From Porphyromonadaceae bacterium UBA7048 (GTDB lineage Bacteria > Bacteroidota > Bacteroidia > Bacteroidales > Muribaculaceae), in contig DLAL01000086.1 of the NCBI GenBank assembly GCA_002493945.1, positions 30,605 to 64,947 of the forward strand: a stretch of 34,343 nucleotides of DNA. The letters are read 5' to 3'. Shown here one piece after another: positions 24,253 to 32,164 of the stretch. The translations under genes were made by a program, and so were the position numbers. How positions within the stretch are numbered: position 1 is the first letter of the stretch; every line of letters begins with the position of its first letter. Under the pieces are notes generated by a model that was given only the letters and a program-made list of their open reading frames with translations, searched no databases and was not told the DNA's origin.

Positions 24253-24729
24253 ATGAAAGAAATAGCACTCCTGGGAACCACCAACCAAGTTTTCGCCGAC
24301 GTCCTCGGCGCCATGATGGCCAAGGGCCTGTCGGTCAATGCTATGGTTGACTTTCCCGAACGGGTCATGCTCAATGATACACGACTTACGGTGTCGCATC
24401 TGCCTTTCGGCGAAGAGCAGCAGGTGGTCATCGCCCTTGACGGCTACGACGATGCCGTCCTCACATACAACGACGATCTCGAAGACCGCTACACCAACGA
24501 TATGACGCTGCGCTACTTCGTCAGCACCGTAACGGCCGCCCGCAAGGCAGGCGTGAAGCGCATCGTGGTGGTAGGCTCGCCGGTTTCGGAAGCTTTCTTC
24601 GTTACCGAGCTCCGTCGTCTTGATGACATCGACTGGGTGTTCATCTCCACGGAAGGCGACTTCGCCGCCCGCGCTGTCGCCGAGGTGTCCGAACCTCGCT
24701 GTCATCGTCAGGTATATACCGAAGGTTGA
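24253..24729 (+). CDS. short NAD(P)-binding Rossmann-like protein, degenerate
   Basis: A 158-residue protein resembling the N-terminal part of NmrA-type/atypical short-chain dehydrogenases. The opening MKEIALLGTTNQVFADVL sits where the GxTGxxG dinucleotide-binding loop is expected, but the glycines are mostly lost. RYFVSTVTAARKAGVKRIVVVGSP matches the central strand-helix-strand of the fold, and DIDWVFISTEGDFAAR matches the next one. At about 160 residues it is shorter than the usual 200 or more. It could be a diverged non-catalytic dinucleotide-sensing protein. ATG 24253 is used because the upstream frame runs through the terminator. No clear promoter is seen in the short gap. Confidence 0.62.
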   Translation: MKEIALLGTTNQVFADVLGAMMAKGLSVNAMVDFPERVMLNDTRLTVSHLPFGEEQQVVIALDGYDDAVLTYNDDLEDRYTNDMTLRYFVSTVTAARKAGVKRIVVVGSPVSEAFFVTELRRLDDIDWVFISTEGDFAARAVAEVSEPRCHRQVYTEG

Positions 24730-24790
24730 GACATAGTATACGGGACTGCGGTCTCTCCATACTCATTCTCCTCATCTCCTCAACCAAGGG

Positions 24791-24825
24791 GCGTTCGGAG
24801 CTTAGTTTTCCGAACGCTTTTTTTT
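24791..24825 (+). terminator. strong intrinsic terminator
   Basis: GCGTTCGGA (24791-24799) pairs perfectly with TCCGAACGC (24809-24817), followed by eight T (24818-24825). It ends the transcript of the Rossmann-like gene, about 60 bp after its stop. Confidence 0.93.
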
Positions 24826-24870
24826 ATTATCCGCACATAACCGTTTCACCTCATATACAGCACACATACT

Positions 24871-24962
24871 ATGAACTACAAGATCATCGACATCGAGGGT
24901 GTAGGCGAGGCCTATGCCGCCAGGCTAAAGCCGCCGCGCTTCCGCCTGTGGTGACCTACTGA
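24871..24962 (+). pseudogene. 5' remnant of a DUF4332 helix-hairpin-helix gene
   Basis: From ATG 24871 the frame reads MNYKIIDIEGVGEAYAARLK, which matches the start of DUF4332 proteins (IxxIEGIGPxYAxKLKxAGI, a helix-hairpin-helix). It then runs to a stop at 24952-24954 after 27 codons. Shifting one frame at CTAAAGCC gives KAAALPPVVTY and a stop at 24960-24962; a lost base (CTGAAAGCC to CTAAAGCC) would restore the expected LKAA. No trace of the remaining domain follows, so the gene has lost both its frame and its 3' part. Recognition rests on about 25 residues. Confidence 0.55.
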
Positions 24963-24990
24963 GCCGCACGAGCGGACAGGACATAATAAA

Positions 24991-25024
24991 CACACGCCCG
25001 ACGACGTCTGTCGCCGGGCGTGTG
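24991..25024 (-). terminator. intrinsic terminator after the M16 peptidase gene
   Basis: CACACGCCCG plus CGAC (24991-25005) pair with GTCG plus CGGGCGTGTG (25010-25024), interrupted by one A-C mismatch, around a GTCT loop. The minus strand continues TTTATTATG. It lies about 40 bp past the M16 stop. Confidence 0.82.
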
Positions 25025-25064
25025 CCGTATACGGGGGTGCGCTTTATGATTCAGCGCCGTGGTA

Positions 25065-27920
25065 TCAGTTGCCTGCTTCTGCCACTTCCTCGGGGTCGAG
25101 GACTACGGTGCGGAAGTTGTCCTGGTCGAGGAAGGCTTTCATGTAGTTCTGAACGTCGGCCACGGTGATTTTCTTGACCACGTCAGCCTTGTTGAGGAAG
25201 GTCTGCACGCCGTTGATGCCGGTGGCGGACATCGAGCCTGCCCATTCGTCGTTCTTCTCGAGGGCTTCGCCGGCTTCCTTCTGCATGAATTCCACTACGG
25301 GCTTGAGCTCATCCTCGGTCACGGTGGTGGTCATGGCCCTGATGATGTCGCTGATGGCTGCCAGAGCCTCGTTCTTCATCTCGGGCTTCATGGGGAAGGC
25401 AATCTGAATGAGCGAGTTGGCCTTGCTGGTGCGTGTCATCGAGCCGTAAGCGCCGATGGAGTAGGTGGCGCCCATCTCCTCGCGTACCTTGTCGAGCAGA
25501 CGCTTCGAGAGAATCTGAGCGGCGATGCTGTTGAGATACTTGTTCTCGGCGGTGTAGGGCATGTCGGCGGTGAGCATGATGAGAATCCAGCTCTGGGGCG
25601 TCTCCATCCTGGTGGTGTTGGTGGAGGTGGCGTGGCCGCCCTTCACTTCGAAGTCAGGATTGAGGACGATGGTGCCGGTGGCCTTCTTGGCGTTGGCCGG
25701 AAGGGTGGCGATGTACTGCTTCATGAGTTCCTCGAAAGAGGGGATGTCGATGTCGCCCACGAAGTAGAAGGTGTAGTCGGCGGCGTTGGCGGTCATCTGA
25801 CGGACGGTCTCATTGATGGTGGCCAGGTCGGCTGCCTTGATGTCGTCGACGGTGAGGGCCTGACGCAGAGGGCTGCCGAAGAGGTCCTTCATGAAAGTCT
25901 TCTGGAAGATGTACTGGGGATTGGTCTCCTGGTTGGCCATGATGCCGGCTATGGCAGCCTGCTTGGCGGCGAACTCGTCGGCCTTGATGTTGAAGCCGGT
26001 GAAGAATGCGTAGAGCATTTCCATGGCCGTGGGGATGTCCTTCGATGTCGACGAGCCTTCGAGGCTGCGGGTGTAGGCGTCGAAGCTGAAGTCATAGCCT
26101 ATCTGCTTGCCCTGGAGATACTTCATCACGTCGGAGTTGGTGTAGTCGTTGTACGACTCTACGGTCATGGCGTAGGGGAGGAACTTGATGGAAGCAGCCT
26201 TGGATGCGTCGAGGGTCGACATGGCGCCGCCCTTGGCCATGGCATTGAAGATGATTTCGTTGGGCTTGAAGTCGGTCTTCTTGACTACGACCTTCACGCC
26301 GTTGCCGAGAGTGTAGACCTTGGCGCCCCACTCCTTGTCGTCCTTGACGGATTTGATTTTGCCGGGCTTGGGCAGGTTGGGGATGAGGGGGTCTTCGCGC
26401 ATCTCGTCCTTGTAGGGTTCGAGGGTTTCTTCCTCGACAGCCTCGATGGCCTGTGCGAACTGCTCTTCGGTGGGCACTGCGAAGCCTTCGGCGTCAGGGA
26501 AGAGGCCCATCAGGACGCGGTTGTCCTCGGTGATCATCTGGGGAAGCACCTGGTTGATCTGCTCCAGGGGCAGAGCCTCGACGATCTGCTTGAGAAGCTG
26601 GTTCTCGAATTCGATGCCGGGAGCGGGCACTTTCTGAGTGAAGTGTGCGGCGTACTCACGAGCATAGCTTTCGTTCTCTACGTGGTTGCGGTTCTCGTAG
26701 GCGCGTTCGAGGCTCGAGAGATATTGGGCCTTGGCGCGCTCGTACTCGCCCACGGTGAATCCGCCGCGTGCGGCACGGAGGAGTTCGCGGTATGCCTGCT
26801 TGAATGCGGGGATGACGTCGGTGTCCTTGGCTACGACCGAGAGGTCGAGTGCGCCCTGGGTGTTGGCCAGGAAGAAGTCGCCGATGGTGACGTCGGCCTG
26901 TGCGAACTCTGTCTCAGGTTTGTTCGACAGCTCGCTGAGGCGGTGGTTGAGCATCATGCGGATGATGTTGCTGATGTACGACACGGGGAAGTACATCTGC
27001 GTGTTGCGGTAGTCGCGGGGGAGGAAGAGGCTGTTGTTCTTGAATATCAGGTCGACGGAGCCGGCGGTGATTTCCTTGTCCTTGCCGATGGCGTAGATGG
27101 TGCCGGGAGTCTCCTCGACGCCGAAGTACTCGCGGACGGCGGCATTCTCGGGCATCTTGATGGGCGAGAATATCTCCTTGATTTTGCCTTCGATGTAGGC
27201 CGGGTCGATGTCGCCGACGACGATGACGGCCTGGTTGTCCGGACGGTACCACTTGTGGTAGTAGTCGGTGAGGGCCTGGTAGGGGAAGTTGTCGACCACC
27301 TCCATCGTGCCGATGGGGAGGCGTTCGCCGTAGCGGTTGTCAGGATACATCACGGGCAGCAGCTGCTCGATGACGCGCATCTGGCCGGCCATGCTGCGGC
27401 GCCACTCTTCGTGGATGACACCGCGCTCGGAGTCGATTTCCTCGGGAGCGAGGGTGAGGTCGCATGACCAGTCGTGGAGGATGAGGAGGCAGGAGTCCTG
27501 CACGCTTGTGCGTGCCACGGGTACGTTAGAGATGTTGTAGACGGTCTCGTCGATTGAGGTGTATGCGTTGAGGTTTTGGCCGAACTTCACGCCTACGGAT
27601 TCGAGCCAGTTGATGATGCCCTTGCCGGGGAAGTTCTTGGTGCCGTTGAAGCACATGTGCTCCAGGAAGTGGGCGAGGCCGCGCTGGTTGTCCTCTTCAA
27701 GTATCGAGCCGACGCTCTGGGCGATGTAGAAGTCGGCCTGTCCTTTGGGAGTCTCGTTGTGGCGGATGTAGTAGGTAAGGCCGTTGTCGAGCTTACCGTA
27801 GACGACTGCCGAATCCAGAGGGAGAGCCGGAATCTGGTCGGGGGTCTGTGCCTGTACCGTTCCGAAAGCCGTGAAGGCAGTCATGACGGCGGCAATACCG
27901 CGTAGAATCAGTTTTCTCAT
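25065..27920 (-). CDS. M16 family zinc metallopeptidase, exported
   Basis: A 951-residue pitrilysin-type peptidase with a signal peptide (about 1-24, ending GTVQAQ), so it probably acts in the periplasm. The inverted zinc motif HxxEH is HFLEH at about residues 84-88, in GLAHFLEHMCFNGTKNFP, with the downstream Glu in EEIDSERGVIHEEW. The protein carries two M16 halves: N-terminal about 35-480 and C-terminal about 520-930. The second lacks the zinc motif and contains the late R/Y-type pattern MGATYSIGAYGSM, as expected for a one-chain M16 enzyme. It lies 87 bp downstream of the ArgC-like gene and ends at a terminator. The substrate is unknown; the family degrades unfolded peptides. Confidence 0.95.
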   Translation of the reverse strand: MRKLILRGIAAVMTAFTAFGTVQAQTPDQIPALPLDSAVVYGKLDNGLTYYIRHNETPKGQADFYIAQSVGSILEEDNQRGLAHFLEHMCFNGTKNFPGKGIINWLESVGVKFGQNLNAYTSIDETVYNISNVPVARTSVQDSCLLILHDWSCDLTLAPEEIDSERGVIHEEWRRSMAGQMRVIEQLLPVMYPDNRYGERLPIGTMEVVDNFPYQALTDYYHKWYRPDNQAVIVVGDIDPAYIEGKIKEIFSPIKMPENAAVREYFGVEETPGTIYAIGKDKEITAGSVDLIFKNNSLFLPRDYRNTQMYFPVSYISNIIRMMLNHRLSELSNKPETEFAQADVTIGDFFLANTQGALDLSVVAKDTDVIPAFKQAYRELLRAARGGFTVGEYERAKAQYLSSLERAYENRNHVENESYAREYAAHFTQKVPAPGIEFENQLLKQIVEALPLEQINQVLPQMITEDNRVLMGLFPDAEGFAVPTEEQFAQAIEAVEEETLEPYKDEMREDPLIPNLPKPGKIKSVKDDKEWGAKVYTLGNGVKVVVKKTDFKPNEIIFNAMAKGGAMSTLDASKAASIKFLPYAMTVESYNDYTNSDVMKYLQGKQIGYDFSFDAYTRSLEGSSTSKDIPTAMEMLYAFFTGFNIKADEFAAKQAAIAGIMANQETNPQYIFQKTFMKDLFGSPLRQALTVDDIKAADLATINETVRQMTANAADYTFYFVGDIDIPSFEELMKQYIATLPANAKKATGTIVLNPDFEVKGGHATSTNTTRMETPQSWILIMLTADMPYTAENKYLNSIAAQILSKRLLDKVREEMGATYSIGAYGSMTRTSKANSLIQIAFPMKPEMKNEALAAISDIIRAMTTTVTEDELKPVVEFMQKEAGEALEKNDEWAGSMSATGINGVQTFLNKADVVKKITVADVQNYMKAFLDQDNFRTVVLDPEEVAEAGN

Positions 27921-27950
27921 ATTGTGATTGATTTGGTTATATTCTGTTAC

Positions 27951-27974
27951 ATTTGACGCGCAATGACGTCAAAT
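27951..27974. repeat. perfect inverted repeat upstream of the M16 gene
   Basis: ATTTGACG (27951-27958) and CGTCAAAT (27967-27974) are perfect inverse copies separated by 8 bp, in the 87-bp gap between the ArgC-like gene and the M16 start. It could be a protein operator or an RNA hairpin. No T-run follows, and no clear TAnnTTTG promoter accompanies it. Confidence 0.5.
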
Positions 27975-28007
27975 ACTTACACGGGCTGTGCTAAATATTG
28001 TTAAAGG

Positions 28008-28910
28008 CTAAATCGACAGCCCCGTGCGCTCGTACAGTCCGAACATAAGGTCCATCAGGTGCACGGCGTTGCCGGTGCAGCCTTTGGTGAGGGCGTCGAG
28101 AGTGGCCTTGACCGTGAGCACTCCGTCCTGTCTGGAGAGCTGCACGAGGCACTTGTTGCTGCCGCGCAGGTCCTCGTCGATGTTGAGGCGGCCGGGCAGG
28201 ATGTGGACGAAGTTGTGGTCGTCGTAGGCTTCGCTGTAGATGCGCTCTATCTCCTCGATGGCTATCGGGGTGGCTATGCGCGCTGTCAGGTCGAGTCGGT
28301 CGTAGGGGGCGGCGGGGGCCACAGTCAGCTCTATGCTGGAGTTGAAGGTCGGCTGCACTTCGGCGAGGGTGGCGGCTGCCTCGTGTGCGGCGTCCTCGAG
28401 TGTCGAGGGGCGGTTGGTGGCCATCTCGCCTTCGATGTGAGCGTCCAGGAGGGAGTGCTTGGCCAGCGGCAGCAGGGCCAGCTCGACCAGCATGGCTTCG
28501 GCGCGTGGACCGTAGGCCGCACGGGCACCGCGCACGAGGGCCTTGCGGTTAAGCTCGGGCAGTCCGTAGGTCCATCCTTCGGGACGCGAGGCGCGCATCT
28601 CGTCGGCATAGCCCAGGACTATGAGGCGGAAGTCGGGGTCGGACTCTTTCTTTGCCAGTATTTCGGGCGTGAGGTTCTCCTGATCGATGACGAAAAGGAG
28701 GTCGAGTCCGTCGAGGTCGAGCACGCGCTCGAGTGTGAGGTCGGTCTCGCCTGCATAGACAGGATAGAGCTCGGCCAGCGGCACGGTGTTGCCTGCCGGC
28801 GATGCCACGGCGCGCAGGTCGACGTCGGGGTGGCGGAGCAGGAGGCGGAGCAGTTGTTTTCGGACCGGGTCGGCAAGCGAGGCTGACCCGTAGATACCGG
28901 CTTTGATCAT
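28008..28910 (-). CDS. ArgC-like protein lacking the catalytic cysteine
   Basis: A 300-residue relative of N-acetyl-gamma-glutamyl-phosphate reductase, the arginine pathway enzyme ArgC. Family landmarks remain: the MIKAGIYG start, LLLRHPDVDL, YAGETDL, YGLPELNR (115-122), LLPLAKH (146-152), SFVH-like NFVHILPG and KGCTGNAVHLMDLMFGL (276-292). In ArgC the segment between GLPELNR and LLPLAKH holds the NPGC(F/Y) active site; here it reads YGPRAE (133-138), putting Ala137 in place of Cys. The glycine-rich GxxGYTG loop and the following HG-containing loop are also altered (SASLAD and DQENLT), as is the His-containing HxPEI region. Catalysis by the standard mechanism is therefore unlikely. It lies 10 bp downstream of waaA, and no other arginine gene is in the window. 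Confidence 0.8.
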   Translation of the reverse strand: MIKAGIYGSASLADPVRKQLLRLLLRHPDVDLRAVASPAGNTVPLAELYPVYAGETDLTLERVLDLDGLDLLFVIDQENLTPEILAKKESDPDFRLIVLGYADEMRASRPEGWTYGLPELNRKALVRGARAAYGPRAEAMLVELALLPLAKHSLLDAHIEGEMATNRPSTLEDAAHEAAATLAEVQPTFNSSIELTVAPAAPYDRLDLTARIATPIAIEEIERIYSEAYDDHNFVHILPGRLNIDEDLRGSNKCLVQLSRQDGVLTVKATLDALTKGCTGNAVHLMDLMFGLYERTGLSI

Positions 28911-28920
28911 GCGAGGAGAA

Positions 28921-30207
28921 TTATATTGTGATGTTGAATATGTCTTTCATTATGATGGCTGAAGCACCCACCTGCGAGGATATGTAGCTGTCGGCGGCGT
29001 GTCCGGCTTTGGCGCGCTCGTAGCTGCCGTCGGTGAGGCGGTCGAATATCCGGGCTATGGCTTCGGGGCTGTCTGCCGAGAATCCTCCTCCGCAGGCTAT
29101 CAGGTCGCCGGCTTCCTTGAATTTGCCGTGCGTGGGGCCGAATACGACGGGTATGCCGTAGACGGCCGCTTCGTTGATGTTGTGGATGCTCTTGCCGAAT
29201 CCGCCGCCTATGTAGGCGAAGTCGGCGTAGCGGTAGAGGCTGCTCAGGAGGCCGAAGCAGTCCACGATGATGAAGCGCAGGTGTGCGGCGACTTTGGCGG
29301 CGCCCTGGGGCGACTTCTCGTAGATGCGTCGGAAGTCGCTCAGCAGCATGGTGCAGTCCGACCCCAGACGGCGGCGCATGGCCGCCAGCCGGTCTTTGTC
29401 GAACTCATGCGGAGCTATCACGGCGCGGATGTCCTTGTGCGCCGCCAGCCACGGCATGTAGCGCTTCTCGTCCTCCTCCCAGCTGCTGCCGAACACTATG
29501 GTGGCGCGTGCCGGGGCGGCGCTCTTGAAGCACTCTATCTCGGGGATGTCGCGGCCTTTGAGCCGTATGGTGGTCACGCGGTCGAAGCGCGTGTCGCCGG
29601 CCACGGTGACGTCGGTCACACCTATGCCTTCGAGCAGCCTGCGCGAGCGCTCATCCTGCACGTACATGTGAGTGAAGGCAGTGAGCATCCTGCGGAACAT
29701 GCAGCCCCACGACCTGAAGAAGCGCTGCTCTGGACGGAATATCGCCGATATGATGTAGGTGGGTACGGCCCGGCGGCGCAGTTCCTCAAGGTAGTTGCCC
29801 CAGAACTCGTACTTGACGAATATGGCCATGTGCGGAGCCGCCAGATCGAGGAAGCGCTTCACCAGCGCCGGACGGTCGAACGGCATATAGACCACGGCCA
29901 CACGGGGGTCGTAGTTGCATCGCACCTCGTAGCCCGAGGGCGAGAAGAACGACAGCAGGATTTTTGTGCCGGGACGGTGCTCGAGCAGCGCCTCTATCAG
30001 CGGACGTGCCTGCTCGAATTCGCCCAGCGACGCGGCATGGAACCACACGTCGAAGCCCTCGGGCGCCATCTTGCTGCGGAAGTTGGAGAGACGGTCGAAC
30101 GTCTCGCGCTGTCCGTGCAGCATGTGGCGCACCTTCTTGGAGCCGAGAGCCGCCATGCGGGCGGCTCCTCGGTAGCAGGCTATGGCGGCGTTGTAGGCCG
30201 GGTTCAT
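28921..30207 (-). CDS. waaA: 3-deoxy-D-manno-octulosonic acid (Kdo) transferase
   Basis: WaaA (KdtA) transfers Kdo from CMP-Kdo to lipid IVA at the inner face of the inner membrane, beginning the LPS core. The 428-residue GT-B enzyme has an N-terminal membrane-associated stretch. The catalytic Glu is in FHAASLGEFEQARP (near residue 63), followed by ILLSFFSPSGYEV, FVKYEFWGNYL, VAGDTRFDRV, the C-terminal FGSSWEEDE and the nucleotide-binding IGGGFGKSIHNINEAAVYG. All these are characteristic. The ATG overlaps the gltX stop by 4 bp and the ArgC-like gene follows after 10 bp, so the three genes probably form one transcript. Confidence 0.95.
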   Translation of the reverse strand: MNPAYNAAIACYRGAARMAALGSKKVRHMLHGQRETFDRLSNFRSKMAPEGFDVWFHAASLGEFEQARPLIEALLEHRPGTKILLSFFSPSGYEVRCNYDPRVAVVYMPFDRPALVKRFLDLAAPHMAIFVKYEFWGNYLEELRRRAVPTYIISAIFRPEQRFFRSWGCMFRRMLTAFTHMYVQDERSRRLLEGIGVTDVTVAGDTRFDRVTTIRLKGRDIPEIECFKSAAPARATIVFGSSWEEDEKRYMPWLAAHKDIRAVIAPHEFDKDRLAAMRRRLGSDCTMLLSDFRRIYEKSPQGAAKVAAHLRFIIVDCFGLLSSLYRYADFAYIGGGFGKSIHNINEAAVYGIPVVFGPTHGKFKEAGDLIACGGGFSADSPEAIARIFDRLTDGSYERAKAGHAADSYISSQVGASAIIMKDIFNITI

Positions 30208-31745
30208 TCCGCGGGCTGTATTCGTTCGACGCCCGCGCGGATGCGGCGGACGGTGGCCTCGCGCCCGAGCAGGTCGGTGATGTCAAACATGTGCGGACCC
30301 TTACATTCGCCCACCACAGTGAGGCGGAACGCGTTCATCACGTTGCCCAGGTGGTAGCCGTTCTCGCTTATCCACGCCATGACGCGCGGTTCGAGCGAGG
30401 CGGAGCCGAAGTCGGGTTCTTTCTCGAGCAGGTCGGCGAGGGCTGTCATGATGGCCGGCATGTCGGCGCTCCAGCGTTTCTTCACTGCCTTGGGGTCATA
30501 TTCCTCGGGAGCGACGAAGAAGAACCGGGCGTTGTCCCACAGGTCGTTGACGAAGCTGATGCGGCTCTTGACCAGACCGGCGGCGCGCGCTATGTAGTCG
30601 TCGCTGAAGTCGGCCGTGTTCACGCCGTGAGCCTCGAGGACGGGCTTGAAGAGCTGTGCGAGCACGGCGTCATCGAGTGCCATCAGATATTCGTGGTTGA
30701 ACCACTTGCCCTTCTCGAAGGCGAACTTGGCGCCGGCCTTCGAGCAGTGGTCGAGGGAGAACTTCGATATCAGCTCGTCTATGCTCATCACCTCGGTGTC
30801 GTCGCCGGGGTTCCAGCCCAGGAGAGCCAGGAAGTTGACCACGGCTTCGGGCAGATAGCCTGACTCGCGGTAGCCGCGCGATGTCTCGCCGCTCTTGGGG
30901 TCATGCCACTCCAGGGGGAACACGGGGAATCCGAGTCGGTCGCCGTCGCGTTTGCTCAGCTTGCCTTTGCCGTCGGGCTTGAGGAGCAGGGGCAGGTGTA
31001 CGAACGCCGGAGCCGTGTCGGCCCATCCGAATGCCTCGTAGAGAAGGACGTGGAGGGGAGCCGAAGGCAGCCATTCCTCGCCGCGGATGACGTGCGACAC
31101 CTTCATCAGATGGTCGTCCACGATGTTGGCCAGGTGGTATGTGGGGAGGTCGTCGGCGCTCTTGTAGAGCACTTTGTCGTCGAGGATGTCGCTCTTGATG
31201 GTCACTCGGCCGCGGATGAGGTCGTCGACAGCCACGTCGCGGCCCGGCTCGATGCGGAAGCGCACCACGTACTGGGCGCCGTCGGCTATGAGGCGCTCGA
31301 CTTCCTCGGCGGGCAGAGTCAGGGAGTTGCGCATCGACATGCGTGTCGATGCGTCATACTGGAAGTTGGGGACTTCGGCGCGGCGCGCGTCCAGCTCGGC
31401 CGGAGTGTCGAAAGCTATGTAAGCCTTTCCGGCATCGAGAAGCATCTTGACGTGCTCGCGGTATATGTCGCGGCGTTCGCTCTGCTTGTATGGTCCGTAG
31501 GGGCCTCCTTCGCGGACACCTTCGTCGATGCCTATGCCGAGCCAGGCAAGGGCCTCGTTGATATAGTCTTCGGCACCGGGCACGAATCGCTGCGAGTCGG
31601 TGTCTTCGATACGGAGAATCATTTTGCCCCCGTGCTGGCGGGCAAAGAGATAGTTATACAGGGCAGTACGTACGCCCCCGATGTGGAGAGGGCCTGTGGG
31701 CGACGGTGCGAACCGCACACGTACTTCACGTTCATTTGTCGACAT
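30204..31745 (-). CDS. gltX: glutamyl-tRNA synthetase
   Basis: GltX charges tRNA-Glu. The 513-residue class I synthetase begins VRVRFAPSPTGPLHIGGVRT, with the HIGH motif as HIGG. The KMSKS motif is GKLSKRDGD, near residue 270. The C-terminal helical anticodon-binding domain is present, with the usual total length. It is the first gene after a perfect promoter (31769-31799) with a leader of about 20 nt, and heads a gltX-waaA-ArgC-like operon. Two tRNA-Glu genes lie at the other end of the window, which I take as coincidence. Confidence 0.97.
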   Translation of the reverse strand: MSTNEREVRVRFAPSPTGPLHIGGVRTALYNYLFARQHGGKMILRIEDTDSQRFVPGAEDYINEALAWLGIGIDEGVREGGPYGPYKQSERRDIYREHVKMLLDAGKAYIAFDTPAELDARRAEVPNFQYDASTRMSMRNSLTLPAEEVERLIADGAQYVVRFRIEPGRDVAVDDLIRGRVTIKSDILDDKVLYKSADDLPTYHLANIVDDHLMKVSHVIRGEEWLPSAPLHVLLYEAFGWADTAPAFVHLPLLLKPDGKGKLSKRDGDRLGFPVFPLEWHDPKSGETSRGYRESGYLPEAVVNFLALLGWNPGDDTEVMSIDELISKFSLDHCSKAGAKFAFEKGKWFNHEYLMALDDAVLAQLFKPVLEAHGVNTADFSDDYIARAAGLVKSRISFVNDLWDNARFFFVAPEEYDPKAVKKRWSADMPAIMTALADLLEKEPDFGSASLEPRVMAWISENGYHLGNVMNAFRLTVVGECKGPHMFDITDLLGREATVRRIRAGVERIQPAE

Positions 31746-31768
31746 TCTTTATATGCTTTTTAGTTCGG

Positions 31769-31799
31769 CAAAGTTACGAAAAACTATCCATCCGACAAA
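31769..31799 (-). promoter_or_regulatory. promoter of the gltX operon
   Basis: Minus-strand TTTG (31799-31796), a 19-bp spacer and TAACTTTG (31776-31769) form a perfect Bacteroidetes promoter. The start is predicted near 31765, about 20 nt before the gltX ATG. Confidence 0.85.
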
Positions 31800-31888
31800 A
31801 TCATATGTTAATTGCGGTGTAAAGAGCCACAACAGACGCGTTTTGGAAATAAAATCATGGCGCGACGGACTGAGTTGCATGAAACAAA

Positions 31889-31919
31889 TTTGTCAGTTGG
31901 AAAAAAATCGGTAACTTTG
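31889..31919 (+). promoter_or_regulatory. promoter of the three-gene DUF3990 cassette
   Basis: TTTG (31889-31892), a 19-bp spacer and TAACTTTG (31912-31919) match the consensus perfectly. The transcription start near 31923-31925 leaves a leader of about 20 nt before ATG 31943, which argues against a GTG start at 31919 overlapping the -7 box. Confidence 0.85.
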
Positions 31920-31942
31920 TGAAAATTAGCACTGGCACTCTT

Positions 31943-32164
31943 ATGGATTGGAATATTCGCGACATATTCGAGTATATCATTGCTCTTGTGAACGAGTTCG
32001 CCGGGCACTTCGGTCTGACGGACAGGGAGGCCTATAACTATATCCGGCATCATCATGGCATCGCTTTCATCGAACAGAACTATGGAATTATCCATACTCT
32101 TGATTTCAATGAAGCGGTCGACAGTGTGGCGGCCTACTGCCGCAGATTCGGAGGCGGATTATGA
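31943..32164 (+). CDS. DUF3791-like small protein, putative antitoxin
   Basis: A 73-residue protein, MDWNIRDIFEYIIALVNEF followed by LTDREAYNYIRHHHGIAFIEQNYGIIHTLDFNEAV. It resembles DUF3791 proteins, which share a helical body and a Y(D/G)xxHT segment near the C-terminus and often lie beside DUF3990 genes. It is first in a three-gene operon with a strong promoter, and its stop overlaps the DUF3990 start as ATGA. The A+T content is visibly higher than in the flanking housekeeping genes. A role as antitoxin or accessory partner of the DUF3990 protein is inferred from position and size; it has no HTH that I can recognise. Confidence 0.65.
   Translation: MDWNIRDIFEYIIALVNEFAGHFGLTDREAYNYIRHHHGIAFIEQNYGIIHTLDFNEAVDSVAAYCRRFGGGL

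Noticed and set aside
25059..27467. Very long open frame antisense to the M16 peptidase, and similar long antisense frames opposite the sus genes, argS and gltX
   Set aside because: They mirror the codon bias of the GC-rich genes on the other strand, encode low-complexity Val/Gly/Glu/His-rich products without domains, and lack promoters.
30204..31745. Functional link between gltX and the tRNA-Glu genes at the window start
   Set aside because: They are about 30 kb apart with separate promoters; both are housekeeping genes and co-location is not informative.
31919..31942. GTG start for the DUF3791-like gene
   Set aside because: The GTG uses the last base of the TAACTTTG promoter box and would not be transcribed in full.
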